Shown: positions 24,860 to 34,136, counted from the first letter of the stretch. The stretch is DNA of 64,000 nucleotides from Sphingopyxis chilensis (GCF_035930445.1 NZ_CP142394.1:1397501-1461500), one strand, 5' to 3'. Made by a program: numbers and translations. The notes: generated from the sequence alone by a model not told the origin.

Positions 24860-24925
24860 AGCTGTCCGAATAGTTGACGGACGTGGACCACTGGGCGTCC
24901 GCTATTCGCGCTCGGCGCGTGGCAA

Positions 24926-24953
24926 CCTGACTGTCAGCAACCGGCCAGCAGCC
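24926..24953. repeat. Degenerate copy of dispersed intergenic repeat
   Basis: The core reads ACTGTCAGCAACCGGCC with GCCGGC just after it. It lies in the 101-bp gap between the CitMHS gene and the convergent TonB receptor. Confidence 0.4.
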
Positions 24954-24960
24954 GGCAAGG

Positions 24961-27285
24961 TTAAAATCTGCCTTCCAGAGTCAGCCCGATCATTCGGGGC
25001 TCACCGAACAGCGCCTGCATCCGGCCGGCATTCTCATATTGATAGTCGTAATATTCGTCGTCGAAGATGTTCGTCGCGACCAAGTATGTGCCGAAATAGT
25101 CATTTGCGTATCCAACCTTGGCGTTGACCAAGGTGCGCGAGGGCACATTTCGGCCGCCGCTCTGGTCGCGAATGTCCTGGAACTGCGGACCGCGATAATT
25201 GACGTTGAGGTTGGCATTGAAACCCGACGGATGGCGCCAGTCGAGCCCCGCCGCCCAGGTCCAGCGCGGCGCGTTGGCGAATTCGAAGCCCGACAGGTCG
25301 AGCACCTGCCCATTGCCCGTTTCGAAATCGAGGAACTTGCTGTTCGCATAGCCGACCGAGCCATAGACGTTCAGCCGGTCAGTGACGTCGAAATCGCTCT
25401 CGACCTCGAAACCCCATACGCGCGAGCTGCCCGCATTCTGCGTCTCATAATCATAGACATTGTCGGACAGCTGGACATAGACCTGCTGGTCCTTCCATTC
25501 GATGTAAAAGGCGTTGGCGTTGAAGGTCAGCCGCCGGTCGAGCCATTGGGTGCGCAGCGACAGCTCGTAATTCCACGTATATTCGGGATCATAGACATGC
25601 GTTGTCGCGCGGCCGGGGTTCACCCCGCTGCCACCCGAGCGATAACCGCGCTGGACGATCGCGCTGACCGTCTTGTCGGGCGCGAATTCCCACGAAATTC
25701 CGCCCTTGGGCAGGAACGCCTTATAGGTTGTAGTCGATTCGGGCCCGGCGCTGTTCGCGTCGGCGACGGTCTGGAGCAGCAGGCCGTTGATCTGCTGGAG
25801 GATCAGGCCGAGCGTCGGATCGGGGGCGGCCGCCGGGTCGGGCAGCACCGTGTTGAGGATGACGACATTGTCGTTCGCGACCTTCTGCCGCTCCTGATCG
25901 TAGCGGAAGCCCGCGAGCAATTTCAGCCCCGGTGCGACCTCCCAGCTCGCGTCGCCGAACAGGGCCATCGTTTCGATGTCGACCGCATAGCGCTGGTCCG
26001 ACGAGATGAAGACGCGCGGCGGGTAATAGCTGCGCGCCAACTGGGCGAGCCCCAGCGCCTGATCGGCGGGCAGCCCGGACTGGGTTTGGAGCAACGCCGC
26101 GACCTGCGCCGTCAGGCCCAGGTCGACGTCGGGATCGAGGCTGAACGTGCTGTTCGAATCCGACCGCGGGTTTTTCAGCCGCGAATAAAAGCCGCCGATC
26201 AGACCCTGCAGCGGGCCGGTATCGAAGTTCAGCCGCATTTCCTGGCTGAAGATCTTCTGGTCGGTCAAGAAATCGCCATAGGCCTCGTCCTCGGGGCGCA
26301 ATTCGCCGTCATAGGTCGAAAAGGTCTTGAGGTGGTTGTAGGTGCTCACCGACGACATGGTGAAGACATGGCCGAGCGGCAATGCCACGTCGAAGGTGAA
26401 CAGGTCGGAGCTCGTCTTCGTATAGGTCGGACGGTTCGCCTCGACGGTGCGATCGTCCCAGGCGCCGGGTTCATCACTGAACACATAGCCGCGCCCGTCG
26501 TTGCCGAAATGGCGGTCATAGAGATAGGACGCCTTGATCTGGATGCCGTCGGCGCCCGCGGGGGTAAACAGCAATTTGGCGCGCACGACCTCGCTGTTCG
26601 TCTTCGCATAATGGCCGCCGCTCAGCCGGTTCCTGATCAGCCCGTCGCCGCGCGCCAGCTCGCCCGCGACGCGGAACGCCAGCACATCGCCCGCGATCGG
26701 CCCGCCGATCGCGGCGGCGAGGCGATATTCGCCGTCGGCGTCGGTGATCATCGCGCGCGCTTTTCCGCGCCAGTCGAAGCTGGGGTCGGCGGTCTTGAGG
26801 ATGATCGCGCCCGCGAGCGCGTTGCGCCCCTGCAGGGTCGACTGCGGCCCGCGCAGGATCTCGGCCTGCTCGAGATCCCAAAGGTCGAGCGGCCCGCCGC
26901 CCGCCGCCTCGGTCGGCAGCGGCGATCCGTCGAGATAGATGGTCGCAAGGTTGCCGAAGCCATAGCCCGAGACATTCTTGTTCGAAATGCCGCGGATGTT
27001 GAAACCCGATTTGGCGAAGGTAGATGACAGGTTCGCGGTGCGGTCGATCAGGTCATAGACGCTGATCAGATTCTGCCGGTCGATCTCTTCGGCGGTGAAG
27101 ACCTTCACGCTTTCGGGCGTGTCCTGCAACGTCCGGTCGAACTTCATGCCGGTGACGACGATCTCGTGGCCCGTCCCGACATCGCCCGCTTCGGCGGCGG
27201 CATCCATCGCGGCTTCCTCGGCGTGCAGCGGCATCGCCGCGCTCGCCAGCATCAGGGCCAGAACCGGCCGGATCGTCTTGGTCAT
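24961..27285 (-). CDS. TonB-dependent receptor, probably siderophore uptake
   Basis: A 774-residue receptor. The signal peptide ends near LHAEE; the plug begins HEIVVTGMKFDRTLQDTPES and contains FNIRGISNKNVSGYG and ILRGPQSTLQGRNALAGAI. The barrel ends with MIGLTLEGRF, a proper terminal Phe. 'VVTG(M/T)KFDRTLQDTPESV' is typical of the FhuA/FpvA-like siderophore branch, unlike the receptor at 19495. A Fur-like site lies in the upstream gap, and the divergent genes encode a PepSY membrane protein of the kind linked to siderophore iron reduction. Role in ferric-siderophore import is therefore likely; the specific ligand is not known. Confidence 0.92.
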   Translation of the reverse strand: MTKTIRPVLALMLASAAMPLHAEEAAMDAAAEAGDVGTGHEIVVTGMKFDRTLQDTPESVKVFTAEEIDRQNLISVYDLIDRTANLSSTFAKSGFNIRGISNKNVSGYGFGNLATIYLDGSPLPTEAAGGGPLDLWDLEQAEILRGPQSTLQGRNALAGAIILKTADPSFDWRGKARAMITDADGEYRLAAAIGGPIAGDVLAFRVAGELARGDGLIRNRLSGGHYAKTNSEVVRAKLLFTPAGADGIQIKASYLYDRHFGNDGRGYVFSDEPGAWDDRTVEANRPTYTKTSSDLFTFDVALPLGHVFTMSSVSTYNHLKTFSTYDGELRPEDEAYGDFLTDQKIFSQEMRLNFDTGPLQGLIGGFYSRLKNPRSDSNSTFSLDPDVDLGLTAQVAALLQTQSGLPADQALGLAQLARSYYPPRVFISSDQRYAVDIETMALFGDASWEVAPGLKLLAGFRYDQERQKVANDNVVILNTVLPDPAAAPDPTLGLILQQINGLLLQTVADANSAGPESTTTYKAFLPKGGISWEFAPDKTVSAIVQRGYRSGGSGVNPGRATTHVYDPEYTWNYELSLRTQWLDRRLTFNANAFYIEWKDQQVYVQLSDNVYDYETQNAGSSRVWGFEVESDFDVTDRLNVYGSVGYANSKFLDFETGNGQVLDLSGFEFANAPRWTWAAGLDWRHPSGFNANLNVNYRGPQFQDIRDQSGGRNVPSRTLVNAKVGYANDYFGTYLVATNIFDDEYYDYQYENAGRMQALFGEPRMIGLTLEGRF

Positions 27286-27328
27286 TGTCTTTAGCTCCCC
27301 GCTTGGCTAACGACGGGGCCGCTATTGC

Positions 27329-27349
27329 TATTGCGAATGCGAGTCAATA
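27329..27349. promoter_or_regulatory. Fur-box-like site in the divergent iron region
   Basis: TATTGCGAATGCGAGTCAATA lies between the divergent receptor (start 27285) and membrane-protein (start 27377) genes. It has TATTG/CAATA ends and the TTGCGAATGCGA core common to alphaproteobacterial iron-box variants. The central symmetry is imperfect, so this is a candidate only. Confidence 0.4.
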
Positions 27350-27376
27350 GTTAGGCAGAAGGACATAGGGGGACAT

Positions 27377-27952
27377 ATGGAAGACACTCCGGCGCTTTGG
27401 CCGGCGCTGTTGATCGGCGTGGCGGCTGGCACGGGCGTCTGGTTGCTGCGCCGTTCGTGGCAGGGCAGGGACCAGAAGGCGAGTCTGGTGCTCGGCGGCT
27501 GGCTGCTCGTCGCCGCCGCGACCCTCCTTCCCGCCTGGGTGCTCGGCCCCGCGCGCGGGCCTTTCGTCGCGCTCGCGATCGTCCCCGCCGCCGCGCTTGG
27601 CATCGTCGCCGCGAACTATAGCGTTCGTCAGGCGAAAGCCCGCGCAGCGCGCGAAAGCCTCGCGCCCGAACCCTCCGACCGCGCGACGACCCGCTGGCGC
27701 GAGACGCTGCGCTGGTTGCTCGCGGGACCGATCGGCATGATCGCCGCAATGGGCGTCGGCATCGCCTGGGCCGCGCTTGCCCCCGGCGAGCAGCAGACGC
27801 GCCTCGTCGTCGGGGGAATGATCGTCCCCGTCGCCTGGGGCGCGTGCATGGCGTGGACACTCGCCGACAACCGCATCCTCCGCGCGACCGCCGTGCTTAC
27901 CTGCGTCGCGCTGGTCAGCTTTACCGCCGCCATCGTGAAGGGCTTTGCATGA
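27377..27952 (+). CDS. Small multi-span membrane protein of the iron module
   Basis: A 191-residue protein with six likely hydrophobic helices (ALLIGVAAGTGVWLL, LVLGGWLLVAAATLLPAWV, FVALAIVPAAALGIVAAN, WLLAGPIGMIAAMGVGIAW, LVVGGMIVPVAWGACMAW, AVLTCVALVSFTAAIV). A charged loop of about 35 residues separates helices 3 and 4. GGGGGAC precedes ATG 27377. The gene ends in an ATGA overlap with the PepSY gene, so the two are coupled. Proteins like this accompany PepSY partners in sphingomonad receptor loci. No motif gives a reaction. Confidence 0.75.
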   Translation: MEDTPALWPALLIGVAAGTGVWLLRRSWQGRDQKASLVLGGWLLVAAATLLPAWVLGPARGPFVALAIVPAAALGIVAANYSVRQAKARAARESLAPEPSDRATTRWRETLRWLLAGPIGMIAAMGVGIAWAALAPGEQQTRLVVGGMIVPVAWGACMAWTLADNRILRATAVLTCVALVSFTAAIVKGFA

Positions 27953-29442
27953 CCGCCGCCACCCCCGCGCCGAAGCCCAGGAAGCCGAAAGACCTGATGT
28001 CGCGCATCCCCGCGGGCTTCGTCCGCGCGGTGCTTCGCGGGCACAGCAGCCTTGGCCTCGCCTTCGCTGCGCTCATCTACCTTGTCTGCCTTTCGGGCAG
28101 CATCGCGGTCTTCGCGCACGAGTTTCAGCGCTGGGAAAGCGCCGCCGGCCCACACGTCACCGACGTCACCCCCGATGCCGTCCAGACCGCGTTCGAAGGC
28201 GCGATCGCTGCGGGGGGCGCGGGGGTCGAGCACGTCTATATCACGCTCCCCAGCGCTGATTTCCCGCGCCTCCTCCTCCACGTCGATGCCGACGCCGACC
28301 GCGAATATCTCGCTGACGAAAGCGGCCGGATCGCGCCAGGCAAGGACTTCGCCTGGACCGAGTTCATCACCCGCCTCCACATCAACCTCCACCTCCCCGT
28401 CACCTGGGGCATCTTCCTTGTCGGGCTGATCGGCGTTGCGCTCCTGTCGTCGCTCGTCTCGGGCATCCTCGCGCACCCGCGCATCTTCCGCGACGCCTTC
28501 CACCTGCGCTTGGGGGGATCGAAGCGGTTGCAGGAGGCCGACCTCCACAACCGGCTCGGCGTCTGGGCGCTGCCCTTCCACATCATCATCTCGCTGACCG
28601 GGGCCTTCCTCGGGCTCACCACGATCATCGTCGGGGTGCTCGGCATGGCGATGTTCAACGGCGACGTGAACAAGGTCTATGCGCTCTTCTTCCCGCCGCC
28701 GCCGGTCGACGACCCGCGCCCCGCACCGGTGCTCGACCTGCGGCCCATGTTCGCGAAGCTGCCGCAGGACGGCGGCCGCCTCACCTATATTTTCACCGAA
28801 CATCCGACCGAGATGGGCGGCGCCGCGCTGTTCAACGTCGAGCAGCCCGACCGCATGGCGGGGGTCGACAGCTACGCCTTCCGCCGCGACGCCAGCATCT
28901 ACAACGCGCAAAAGGCCGCCGACAACAACTTCGGAGAGGACCTGCTCGGCGGCATGGGCCAGCTCCATTTCGGCTGGTTCGGCGGCGGGATCGTCAAGAT
29001 CGTCTATTTTCTGCTCGGCCTCGCGCTCTCCTATCTCGCCGCGAGCGGGGTCAACATCTGGCTCGCGCGCCGCCGCGACAAGGGCCGCCCCGCGCCCGGC
29101 TGGGAACGCGTCTGGGCCGCGACTGTCTGGGGCCAGCCCGCGGGCTTCGCCGCCGCCGCGATCGCTGCGCTGGCCCCGGGAACGGCGGGGGCGGCGATCG
29201 CGACCTGGGTTATCGTATCGCTCCTTTTCTGGCTGCTCGCGATCCGCATCGACGCAGCCCGGCTTCGCCGCTGGGGCACTACGACTACCGGCGCGTTGAT
29301 GCTCCTTGCCAGCGCGGTGCACTTCACGCTTCGTGACGGTGCCTCTTCGGTCGATACTGTCGTATGGATCGTCAACGCGGCCCTACTGGTGGCGGGATTA
29401 GCGCTACTTCTATTCAAATCCCGTGTCACCGTACCGACCTGA
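27949..29442 (+). CDS. PepSY-associated TM helix protein (iron uptake)
   Basis: A 497-residue protein with four main membrane segments. The first is at about 35-55 (LGLAFAALIYLVCLSGSIAVF), the second follows ITRLHINLHLPVTWGIF, the third is in NRLGVWALPFHIIISLTGAF, and the fourth precedes NIWLARRRDKG. Further hydrophobic helices form the C-terminus. PepSY_TM signatures are present: the HxNLHLP and LHNRLG...PFHI blocks with conserved His residues that may bind heme. Family members such as FoxB/PiuB help use ferric siderophores, probably as inner-membrane reductases. It overlaps the upstream gene by four bases and is divergent from the receptor. Confidence 0.88.
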   Translation: MTAATPAPKPRKPKDLMSRIPAGFVRAVLRGHSSLGLAFAALIYLVCLSGSIAVFAHEFQRWESAAGPHVTDVTPDAVQTAFEGAIAAGGAGVEHVYITLPSADFPRLLLHVDADADREYLADESGRIAPGKDFAWTEFITRLHINLHLPVTWGIFLVGLIGVALLSSLVSGILAHPRIFRDAFHLRLGGSKRLQEADLHNRLGVWALPFHIIISLTGAFLGLTTIIVGVLGMAMFNGDVNKVYALFFPPPPVDDPRPAPVLDLRPMFAKLPQDGGRLTYIFTEHPTEMGGAALFNVEQPDRMAGVDSYAFRRDASIYNAQKAADNNFGEDLLGGMGQLHFGWFGGGIVKIVYFLLGLALSYLAASGVNIWLARRRDKGRPAPGWERVWAATVWGQPAGFAAAAIAALAPGTAGAAIATWVIVSLLFWLLAIRIDAARLRRWGTTTTGALMLLASAVHFTLRDGASSVDTVVWIVNAALLVAGLALLLFKSRVTVPT

Positions 29443-29500
29443 CCGGGCTCCTGTCGCGTCTTCGACATCGACTGACTGGCCACTTTGCACAATGTCGCGC

Positions 29501-29530
29501 TAAAACTAGCTGGTCCGCTAACGGCCATGA
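29501..29530. repeat. Degenerate copy of dispersed intergenic repeat
   Basis: The core reads AGCTGGTCCGCTAACGGCC. It lies in the 109-bp gap between the PepSY and AsmA genes, which converge. Confidence 0.45.
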
Positions 29531-29551
29531 GCAGCGGTGCGGGAGTTGATT

Positions 29552-31738
29552 TCAGAAGATACCGAGGAACTTCTTGCGTTGCTTCTTTCGACCGTCGGCC
29601 GACTGCTTGCCATCCTCGGACTTGGCGGTCGTGCCCTTGCCGACATCGTCGCGCGGCTTGCCCTTGCTGGTGCGCTGGGCGGCCGCGGTCGCGCCGGCGA
29701 GCACGGGACCGCACTGCGCCGCCTTCGCATCGCCGGGATCGATAAATGGAATGATCAATCCCACGGGGCTGGCGAGAATGCCCAGACCGAGCCCAGCGCC
29801 GGCGCGGCCCGCAAGTTCGTCGCTGATGGGATCGATCTTCGGCGCCGCGAAATGGCCCTCGACCCCGAGGGGCGACTGGCCCGAAAAGAGGCTGAAGGTC
29901 TTGCCGTCGGCGCGCACCGCCATGTCGATCGCCTCGTTGCGGAACGAGAATCCGCCGCGGCCCAGCATTACATTCTTCTTGGTGTCGATCAGGATCGGGT
30001 CGGCCGCTGCGATCCCGCCGCGCACGGTGAAGGCGATCACCCCGCAGTTGATTTCGACCGGCTTTTTGAGCTTGTCCTGGAACATCTTCTGCACGAAAGT
30101 CCCGATATCGAGTTCGGCGAGCTGGATGTTACGCGTCCAGAAGGTGCCCTGCGGCAGGACGAAAGCGATCCGGCCGTTCGACGTCGCAAGCGACTCGCGC
30201 ACGCTGTCGCCGAAGCCCACCATCCGCATGCGTCCGCTGACCGTTCCTGTCGTACCCGATTTCTCCGTTCCGAAGCGCGCGAGCAAGGTACCGAGCCGCG
30301 TCGGCGATAGGCGGACGTCATATTCGGTGCGCACCGCCGCGGGGCGCGTGTCGATCGCGATGTCGCTTTTGACCCTGCCGCCCGCGACGATGAAATTGAA
30401 CGGCTTCAACTCCAGGAGGCCGTTCTTGAGCGCGAGCGTCAGGTCGACATTGCTGATCGGGAAACTCTCGGCACGCACGCGCGTGACTCGGTAACGAACG
30501 TCGGCGTCGAAGCGCTTCAATGCCTCGACGCGCAGCGGCGCGTCGGGCAGCACGCGCGGGCGGCCGCCGACGGTTTCGATCGTGCCGCCGGTGCCCATCG
30601 TGTCGAGCCGCTGCGGATCATAACCCACGAAGGGCCCTGCATCGATAATGTCGAGCGAACGCGTGGTAAGGTCGGCCTTGAGGTACAGCCGTCCCTTCGG
30701 CCGGCTGACCGCGAGCGAACCGGCCAGATCGCTGTCGCCGAACATTCCCTTCATCCCCGTCAACTTCCAAACCTCGTTTTCATAGGTCAAAGCGGATGTG
30801 ACGCGATAGGCCCGGGTGTCGGGGATCGCGACGCCGAGAAAATCGAAAATGCGCGACAGATTGCCGCCGCGCGCCCGTAGCTTGAGGTTGGCGCCTTCAA
30901 GCTCGGTCGGCCCCGGCAGCGTCCCCGACACATCGAGCGTGTTGCCGAGCCCGACCGCGTGAAGCGTCAGGGCGTTCTTACCCCCGGCAATCGTCGCGTT
31001 CGGCGATTTGAGGCCGCCCGACAGGGAGAAGGGCTGCGCGCGCATCGCCCCGCGTCCCGAAAAGCCGATATCGTCGTTGATGCGCGTGCCGGCCGCGCGC
31101 ACGGTGTCGATATCGATGTCGGCGAAAAGCTGCAGTTTGGGATCGCGATAGGTGAGGCCGCTCCGCGTGATCGCGGCGCGGCGGATTTGCGGCAGTTCGA
31201 GCGGCTCGGGCGGGCGGTTCGGGTCGCCAAAGGTCCAGCTGTTGCGATTGTTTCCGGCGTCCCATTCGAGCGCGATCTGTGCACCGTCGAGATCGGCGAA
31301 CCGCAGGATGCGGTTTCCGAACATGAGCGGCAGGGTGGCAAGCCTCGTATCGACCTTTTTGGCCGTGAAGAACTGCTTTTCGCGCGCCCATGCGGGGTTT
31401 GCGATGCGGATGTTCTCGGCATAGAATTTGACGTTGAAGGGCGCGAAATAGAGCTCGAAGTCGCCGCCAACTTCGACTTCGCGTTCGAGCTGCGCCGTTG
31501 CGAACCGCTCGAACGGGCCTTTGAGGAAATGGCCCTTCGTGATGAACAGCACCAGCCAGATCGCGAAGATAAAAAGCAGGATGATCGCGACCGTCCTGAT
31601 AGCGATACGCAGCGGTCGCGGGCGTCGCTCGAGCCAGGCGGGCGTCCACGCCGTCCGTGCCCAGCGGCGCGAGCGATCGGCCCAGTTGGAGGCTGGCGAA
31701 CGGACCGCTGAGGCCTGCTGACCGGAGCGCATGTGCAT
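29552..31738 (-). CDS. AsmA family protein
   Basis: A 728-residue protein with one N-terminal membrane anchor (about 45-68, AIRTVAIILLFIFAIWLVLF) and a long beta-rich periplasmic part. The AsmA signature region after the anchor (FERFATAQLEREVEVGGDFE, FNVKFYAENIRIANPAW) is intact. The C-terminal AsmA_2-type block (DVRLSPTRLGTLLARFG, FVQKMFQDKLKKPVEINC) and a Lys/Gly-rich tail follow. AsmA-like proteins form bridge-type structures between the two membranes and affect lipid transport and outer-membrane assembly. ATG 31738 and 31732 are both possible starts. It stands alone, with no partner gene that would narrow its role. Confidence 0.9.
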   Translation of the reverse strand: MHMRSGQQASAVRSPASNWADRSRRWARTAWTPAWLERRPRPLRIAIRTVAIILLFIFAIWLVLFITKGHFLKGPFERFATAQLEREVEVGGDFELYFAPFNVKFYAENIRIANPAWAREKQFFTAKKVDTRLATLPLMFGNRILRFADLDGAQIALEWDAGNNRNSWTFGDPNRPPEPLELPQIRRAAITRSGLTYRDPKLQLFADIDIDTVRAAGTRINDDIGFSGRGAMRAQPFSLSGGLKSPNATIAGGKNALTLHAVGLGNTLDVSGTLPGPTELEGANLKLRARGGNLSRIFDFLGVAIPDTRAYRVTSALTYENEVWKLTGMKGMFGDSDLAGSLAVSRPKGRLYLKADLTTRSLDIIDAGPFVGYDPQRLDTMGTGGTIETVGGRPRVLPDAPLRVEALKRFDADVRYRVTRVRAESFPISNVDLTLALKNGLLELKPFNFIVAGGRVKSDIAIDTRPAAVRTEYDVRLSPTRLGTLLARFGTEKSGTTGTVSGRMRMVGFGDSVRESLATSNGRIAFVLPQGTFWTRNIQLAELDIGTFVQKMFQDKLKKPVEINCGVIAFTVRGGIAAADPILIDTKKNVMLGRGGFSFRNEAIDMAVRADGKTFSLFSGQSPLGVEGHFAAPKIDPISDELAGRAGAGLGLGILASPVGLIIPFIDPGDAKAAQCGPVLAGATAAAQRTSKGKPRDDVGKGTTAKSEDGKQSADGRKKQRKKFLGIF

Positions 31739-32114
31739 GCGGCATCAATCCGCCGTGCAGCGTATCGTTCCTTTTGCGTCCTGGCCTGAATCGGGCGGCG
31801 CGCGATGGCAGGGCGGAGGTGATTTGCTTTGCGTAGCCACGTTGATATTGAACTGGGTTTTGATCACCATTTTGCATTATGGTCGCGGTTGATCCGGCGC
31901 CTTCAATCCGCGTGTCGGTGGACGCGACGGGATGGGGGATCGGACGGGAGCGCGCCGTCAGCATCGCCGCGATGCTGGGGCGGCTTGATAGCTTGTAACG
32001 CGTGGCGGCGACCTTGAGGTTGGGAATGTCTGCATTCTGCGACGGCGGGCCAAAGCTGTCTGGCCGCTAACGGCCAGATCCGCCCGGAAGCGATCGCCGC
32101 ACCGGTGAGAGGCT
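31739..32114. other. Intergenic region with one repeat copy
   Basis: About 376 bp upstream of the AsmA gene and downstream of the membrane protein gene at 32115. No credible coding frame. The clearest copy of the dispersed repeat is here at 32050-32078 (AAAGCTGTCTGGCCGCTAACGGCC split over the core). The AT-richer patch at 31838-31885 could hold the AsmA promoter. Confidence 0.4.
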
Positions 32115-32495
32115 TCAAGGACGCCCAGCGGCGGTTTGCCGGGTGAACAATGTCGTCAGCATAAGCGCGCAATAGAGGCTGACGGCAAAACGCGGCTGCG
32201 TATACTCGATGAAGAGAAAGCAGATTCCGAGCCATCCGAGACCTGCCAGCAACGCAAGCATCAACAGCGGCAACGCATGCGTCATGGGCGCCGCGCGCGA
32301 AGCCACATAAAGCCCCATTGCACCAAAGGCCGCCTGTCCCAGGCCATAGGCGCTGTGCAGACCGTAATAGAGATCGGTGGTCGGCCCCGGCCGATGCAGT
32401 CCGCGAAAATGTTGCGATACGACGTCGATCAGAAAATGGGCCGTGCCGAATAGCGTCAGCACTCCGAAGGCCGTAAAGACGATATATTTGTGCAT
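32115..32495 (-). CDS. Four-span membrane protein of unknown function
   Basis: A 126-residue protein starting at ATG 32495. Four hydrophobic helices are visible: VFTAFGVLTLFGTAHFLIDV, LGQAAFGAMGLYVA, LPLLMLALLAGLGWLGICFL and FAVSLYCALMLTTLF. A polar loop between helices 1 and 2 carries HFRGLHRPGPTTDLYYGLH with several His residues. I do not recognise a named family. It follows the SDR gene by 11 bp on the same strand, so the two form an operon controlled by the divergent TetR repressor. Confidence 0.65.
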   Translation of the reverse strand: MHKYIVFTAFGVLTLFGTAHFLIDVVSQHFRGLHRPGPTTDLYYGLHSAYGLGQAAFGAMGLYVASRAAPMTHALPLLMLALLAGLGWLGICFLFIEYTQPRFAVSLYCALMLTTLFTRQTAAGRP

Positions 32496-32506
32496 TTCGG
32501 TGGCCC

Positions 32507-33421
32507 TCAAGGAAAGCTGGTATTGGTCAGTCGTCCGGATTCCGTCCACAGAAGGCGCAGCGTTTCCGGTTCTCGTGCTGGCGCCGGAATACGGGCTTCG
32601 GCGGGATAACCACGCGTCTCGCCCAGCCTGTCCGGTCCATAATAGCCGCCGGCCTTGGCTTCGGGAGCGGTTGCCGCGAACAGCGTCGGCAGAGCCCCTT
32701 GCCAGACCGGCTGGAACAGGAAGCCCAGCAATTTTCGTGCGACCCCCGCGGCCCCCGAGCCTCCTGGCGTGTTCAGCAGCAAGTTGGTTCGCGACACGCC
32801 TGGATGCGCCGCGATACTGGTGATGCCCCAGCCGCCCGCGTCGCTCCGTCTCTGCAATTCCAGCGCAAACATAAGGCAGGCGATCTTGGACTGCGCATAG
32901 GCTTTCATCGGGAGATAATCTTCGCCGAAGTGGAGGTCGTCGAAATGAATGTCGCCCTGACGCGCCGCGATGCTGGACAGGGTCACGACGCGGGATCGGG
33001 TGCCGCGCCTGAGGAGCGGCAGAAGCCCTGCGGTCAGCACGAAATGACCGAGATAATTGGTGCCGAACTGCAACTCGAAACCGTCTACCGTTTCCATCCG
33101 CACCGGCGGGTTCATCACGCCGGCATTGTTGATCAGGCCGTCCAGCGCGTCGCGCTCGCTCGCCAGCCGGCCGCAAAAGCGCCGAACCGACGCGAGGTCC
33201 GAGAGGTCGAGATGGGCGAAGCTGATCCTCGCGCCCCGAGCCTCGGCCTTGATCCGCTCTACGGCTGCCTGGCCGGCTCCGGTATTGCGACCGGCGAGGA
33301 TTACCTCCGCATCCGCCTTCGCCAAAGCCAGCGCATCTTCATACCCAAGGCCGCCCGTGCCCGTGACCACAAATGTGCGCCCTCGCTGAGAGGGCATGTC
33401 CGCCGCCGTCCATTTAGCCAT
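32507..33421 (-). CDS. SDR oxidoreductase, retinol-dehydrogenase-like
   Basis: A 304-residue protein. The cofactor motif is VVTGTGGLGYEDAL (a TGxxxGxG form), followed by LAGRNTGAG (an Arg that favours NADP), DLSDLASV, NNAGVM, the active-site Ser in VVTLSSIAA, and YAQSKIACLMF (Tyr and Lys). The longer C-terminal region with HPGVSRTNLL is typical of the retinol-dehydrogenase/WW-oxidoreductase-like branch of bacterial SDRs. It is divergent from a TetR gene with a palindrome between, and precedes a small membrane protein in the same operon. Substrate unknown. Confidence 0.9.
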   Translation of the reverse strand: MAKWTAADMPSQRGRTFVVTGTGGLGYEDALALAKADAEVILAGRNTGAGQAAVERIKAEARGARISFAHLDLSDLASVRRFCGRLASERDALDGLINNAGVMNPPVRMETVDGFELQFGTNYLGHFVLTAGLLPLLRRGTRSRVVTLSSIAARQGDIHFDDLHFGEDYLPMKAYAQSKIACLMFALELQRRSDAGGWGITSIAAHPGVSRTNLLLNTPGGSGAAGVARKLLGFLFQPVWQGALPTLFAATAPEAKAGGYYGPDRLGETRGYPAEARIPAPAREPETLRLLWTESGRLTNTSFP

Positions 33422-33460
33422 CTTCCAATTCTTTCATCAAAATTGCACGCTGTGTAAAAA

Positions 33461-33476
33461 TGCACTAGAATGTGCA
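33461..33476. promoter_or_regulatory. TetR operator candidate
   Basis: TGCAC-TAGAAT-GTGCA is an inverted repeat in the 94-bp gap between the divergent SDR and TetR genes. The related half-sites AATTGCAC occur at 33441 and 33499. Position and symmetry suit binding by the adjacent TetR-family dimer. Confidence 0.6.
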
Positions 33477-33515
33477 AATGATTTCGCCAAGTGAAAAATT
33501 GCACCGGAGGCAAAA

Positions 33516-34136
33516 TTGACGAGAGCAGAGGGAAAGGTCGTCCGCGAGGGCTTGCGCGAGCGAAAGCGCCGCGAAACCCATAATCGCATCCAGGATTCGG
33601 CGAAGAAGCTGTTCATCGCGCGCGGCTACGAGGCCACGACGCTGGAAGATATCGCCGACGCGGCGAATATCTCGCGGCGCACGGTCTTCCATTATTTCAA
33701 GTCGAAGGACGACATCCTGATGTCAATGGCGGGCGGCATGGGGGACGCGCTTGCACAAGGGCTGAGGGCTCGGCCGGCGGGTAAGTCGCCGTTGGCGACC
33801 ATGATCGACGTGCTCGAAGGCATTGCCGCCGCGCAGCCGCGTGACGAGCTTTTGATCTTTGACAGGGTCATGCGATCGAGCGAAGCGGTGCTGGCCCGAA
33901 AGCGCGCCAACTATATTCTGCACGAAGAAACATTGTTCCTGGCTATGGAATCGCGATGGCCCGATCCTGCCATGCGCGAAGAGTTGCGGCTGACGGCCAC
34001 CATGGTCGTCAGTATCGTGCGCCTGTCGCTCGAACGTTTCAACCTGGAGGAAGGGAAACGGTCGCTGTCTGAACTGATGCACAAGGAATTTGCTCTCATG
34101 AAGCAGATTCTTGTGGACGGGTTGGCCGCAGTTTAG
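33516..34136 (+). CDS. TetR-family transcriptional regulator
   Basis: A 206-residue protein with a TTG start (33516) supported by GGAGG five bases upstream. The HTH is at about residues 22-68: IQDSAKKLFIARGYEATTLE, DIADAANISRRTVFHYFKSK. The C-terminal all-helical ligand domain resembles the TetR_C group of regulators (LERFNLEEGKRSLSELM). It faces the SDR-membrane protein operon and very likely represses it and itself through the palindrome at 33461-33476. Confidence 0.9.
   Translation: MTRAEGKVVREGLRERKRRETHNRIQDSAKKLFIARGYEATTLEDIADAANISRRTVFHYFKSKDDILMSMAGGMGDALAQGLRARPAGKSPLATMIDVLEGIAAAQPRDELLIFDRVMRSSEAVLARKRANYILHEETLFLAMESRWPDPAMREELRLTATMVVSIVRLSLERFNLEEGKRSLSELMHKEFALMKQILVDGLAAV

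Noticed and set aside
25039..27027. A 662-codon open frame antisense to the siderophore receptor gene
   Set aside because: It is Arg/Val-rich with no domain, signal or ribosome-binding site and mirrors the third-codon GC bias of the true gene. Long antisense frames are common in such GC-rich DNA.
27286..27376. A perfect Fur box in the iron divergent region
   Set aside because: Only the outer five bases are symmetric; the match to a consensus is partial, so it is listed as a low-confidence site and not as a proven Fur box.
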